DNA of 64,000 bases from Cliona cf. orientalis (Eukaryota; Porifera; Demospongiae; Clionaida; Clionaidae): the NCBI GenBank assembly GCA_963930775.1, contig OZ005694.1, positions 6,131,054 through 6,195,053 of the forward strand, given 5' to 3'. Positions 61,989 through 64,000 of the stretch are shown here, piece by piece. The translations under genes were made by a program, and so were the position numbers. The notes under the pieces are model-generated. The model worked only from the letters and a program-made list of their open reading frames with translations, did not search any database and was not told the origin of the DNA. Position 1 is the first letter of the stretch. Every line of letters begins with the position of its first letter.

Positions 61989-64000
61989 TTACGTATTGCA
62001 CTCCTCCAGCAATGGCTCTCGCAGTTCAGAGCGTGCACCAGTGTCAACTCGCATAAGCTGTAGGATAGGCTCCTCAGGTTTGTCTATCACTGAACTAGTA
62101 GGTGCTGCAGATGATGTGGACTTAACCTGTAATCCCTCGTGAAAATGTGCAGCTCTAAAGTTTCTCCCAAAGCAAACCTTCCATATCTTCATTTTCATAA
62201 TAATTTCAGTGAAAGTGTGATACATTACTATTCCCAAAAACTGAAGAAGCACAATAGCTACCGATGTATCAGTAATGGCCTCCTTCGCTTTCTCATTCTC
62301 TATTACATTGGTAAAAATTGTTGAGGTGCAGAGAACAGCAATATTGATCAGGATGGAAGTTTCTAGAATCTCTATTGGCCATTTCTTGTAAATCCGACTG
62401 TTAATTCCTGTAATTTCTTTTAGAAAAAGCACACCAGATATGATCAATCCGATCATCAGCAGATTCACATTAGGATTGCCTGAAACATTGATTGCTGACG
62501 CAATGTAGAGTATGATACGTACAACCAAGAGCAGTCCAGTCCAGTATCGATTCCTTGGTGTATGGGGAGCATGGTACGTTTCAATAAAGTGAGACATCTT
62601 TTGACTTTTTACCAACTTAAGAAATTTAGCGTCACTAAAGTAAGCTAGCCACTGCCAAGAGAAAATAAGTGCTGTGAAAGTAATGCACAAAAGAAGTAAC
62701 GAGAGTGCTCCAAAACCAAGAGGGATGTGCTTTCCTCTGAAAAATTCAACAGAAGCATCTGGCAGCCACTGTACCTTTTTTGTAGGCCCAGGATAACTAA
62801 TGGTAACAAATGATAACGCTTTTATGATGATATTAAGAAGTTTGGCATAAGAAAACAAGATAAGGGTAGCTAAAGTTGCCACTGGATTCTTCTTTCCGAT
62901 GAAGTGTGAAAATTTGTCTGACCATTCACTCACCACAATAATCATTATCACGAGAAAGATAACGTATGTGGGAAATAATAGCTCAATCCATATCTTGGAG
63001 TAAGCATTCATTCCCTTAAAGAAGCACAAATCAAATCCCAATTCAAGATTAAGCCATGATACAAACACACTAGAGAATGTTATTTTAGAATGACATACAA
63101 AACTTGGGATGAAATTATACAAAACATTGACGTAAAAGATAATTCCATTGAGAGTTCCAACAGCTACGGTCAAGTTAAGCATCAAAATTACTGATACTAA
63201 TACTAAACCAGCAACTAAGGAACCAAGAAGCTGTAGCACCAACAGTGCTGGCCAATAATGCGGGCAAGATACGCAACGAACTGTGCCTAGGGATAGACTA
63301 AAGCCGGACTTACAAGCTCCACAGAGTAGACCAGATCGCTGATATTGACACTGAGCATCAGATCCATTAGGCTCGCTTATGTAGATTAAAATGTTTGAGC
63401 CTGGAGGATAGCAGTAATCCAGAGGGCAGTGGGGATAGATCAAGTATTCACTGGACGAGGTTTCATAACCATAGCTAGTGATGTAGCTGATCCATGGATT
63501 GCCTTTCCTAAGAATACTTTTTGTTTCGAAATCACAGCTTTTGATGTATTTATTAAGCTTTGAATCACACTCGCACACACAGTTTGTGTTGTCAGACTCT
63601 TTAGGTTGGAAACCAATTGGACACTCACAGGTGGTAAAATTAATTAGCACTTTTCTCTGAGATAGTGTGGCATCTTTGCACGGGCCTTCTGCATGAATAT
63701 TTAGTTGTTCCATAGAGTGAGGGGAGAAAACTTGATACTGGAGCAATGTGCAACCTTCAGCAGTTGTTTGATTTGACTGGTTGATGCCTAAGCCTCCAAG
63801 ATTAGATGACAAAGAGCTTAGTATATTTGCATTGCTGAGAGGGTTTCCAACTTGATCTACTGCTACTAATGGTATTTCAAACATTTCTCCCTTTTTCTTT
63901 CGGATAGAAAGCAGTTGATGGTCACAATCTGGATGGCCACTTTCATTACAGAAACAAATGCGAACAGGCCCTGAACCAATAGCACTTAGCTTAATGTTGC
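61989..64000 (-). CDS. Beta-helix multi-pass membrane protein, copy 3, C-terminal part
   Basis: Cut by the right edge of the window; the frame is open through base 64000 (GPVRICFCNESGHPDCDHQ just inside the edge), so the Met at 63884 is internal and not the start. It contains the segment before the stalk, the Cys-rich stalk (CECPIGFQPKES, QRSGLLCGACKSGFSL, with Ala where copies 1 and 2 have Thr), the 8-9 membrane segments and the tail ending LREPLLEECNT. No frame break is seen, unlike copy 1. It is closer to copy 2 in the membrane part. The beta-helix and any signal peptide lie outside the window, so whether the whole gene is intact cannot be judged. Confidence 0.85.
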   Translation of the reverse strand, partial: NIKLSAIGSGPVRICFCNESGHPDCDHQLLSIRKKKGEMFEIPLVAVDQVGNPLSNANILSSLSSNLGGLGINQSNQTTAEGCTLLQYQVFSPHSMEQLNIHAEGPCKDATLSQRKVLINFTTCECPIGFQPKESDNTNCVCECDSKLNKYIKSCDFETKSILRKGNPWISYITSYGYETSSSEYLIYPHCPLDYCYPPGSNILIYISEPNGSDAQCQYQRSGLLCGACKSGFSLSLGTVRCVSCPHYWPALLVLQLLGSLVAGLVLVSVILMLNLTVAVGTLNGIIFYVNVLYNFIPSFVCHSKITFSSVFVSWLNLELGFDLCFFKGMNAYSKIWIELLFPTYVIFLVIMIIVVSEWSDKFSHFIGKKNPVATLATLILFSYAKLLNIIIKALSFVTISYPGPTKKVQWLPDASVEFFRGKHIPLGFGALSLLLLCITFTALIFSWQWLAYFSDAKFLKLVKSQKMSHFIETYHAPHTPRNRYWTGLLLVVRIILYIASAINVSGNPNVNLLMIGLIISGVLFLKEITGINSRIYKKWPIEILETSILINIAVLCTSTIFTNVIENEKAKEAITDTSVAIVLLQFLGIVMYHTFTEIIMKMKIWKVCFGRNFRAAHFHEGLQVKSTSSAAPTSSVIDKPEEPILQLMRVDTGARSELREPLLEECNT

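Overview
The window looks like nuclear DNA of a marine demosponge, most likely Amphimedon queenslandica or a close relative. It is AT-rich, has GT-AG introns with compact exons, and contains animal-type repeats (a tRNA-derived SINE, MITEs, foldback elements, a DIRS-like retroelement). It also carries a tandem family of beta-helix plus multi-pass membrane proteins of the kind expanded in sponges. The species name is an inference from family content, not from a search. I found no rRNA, functional tRNA, CRISPR or operon-like features.

Layout. (1) 1-1461: 3' part of a two-pass membrane protein gene whose reading frame changes twice. (2) About 1560-16760: four tandem cassettes of 3.5-4.2 kb. Each holds two head-to-head three-exon genes for an unrecognised ~150-residue soluble protein with an acidic tail, and each gene has its own TATA box in a shared spacer. 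Seven of the eight copies read through; copy C (5712-7148) has lost its TATA box, a splice donor and its reading frame. (3) 17886-24483: a seven-exon gene for a 415-residue multi-pass membrane protein. (4) 25330-27270 and 31997-33833: two intronless amidohydrolase genes of the YtcJ/Amidohydro_3 type, the second broken, separated by repeat-rich DNA that includes a dead copy of the last exon of the gene in (3).

(5) 35964-40514: a 4.55-kb foldback element. Its two arms are made almost wholly of a 9-bp minisatellite (CAGTG plus four variable bases) that flips orientation near 38335. It is bounded by short inverted termini and an 8-bp direct repeat, and it is the most unusual object in the window. 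(6) 41679-42191: a small secreted C2-like protein. (7) 43865-48254, 54791-59545 and 61989-64000 (runs off the window): three tandem minus-strand paralogues with a Pmp-like beta-helix ectodomain, a Cys-rich stalk and 8-9 membrane segments. The first is broken, the second is open for 1584 codons, the third is cut by the window edge. A broken DIRS-like element (about 50100-53700) lies between the first two, flanked by pieces of a second C2-like gene, which suggests it landed in that gene. A SINE with a tRNA-like head sits 3' of each of the three membrane genes.

Common theme. Nearly every gene here belongs to a locally duplicated family, and the copies show the range of outcomes: homogenised pairs, repeat-number change, promoter loss and frame loss. 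Nothing in the sequence links the families in one pathway.
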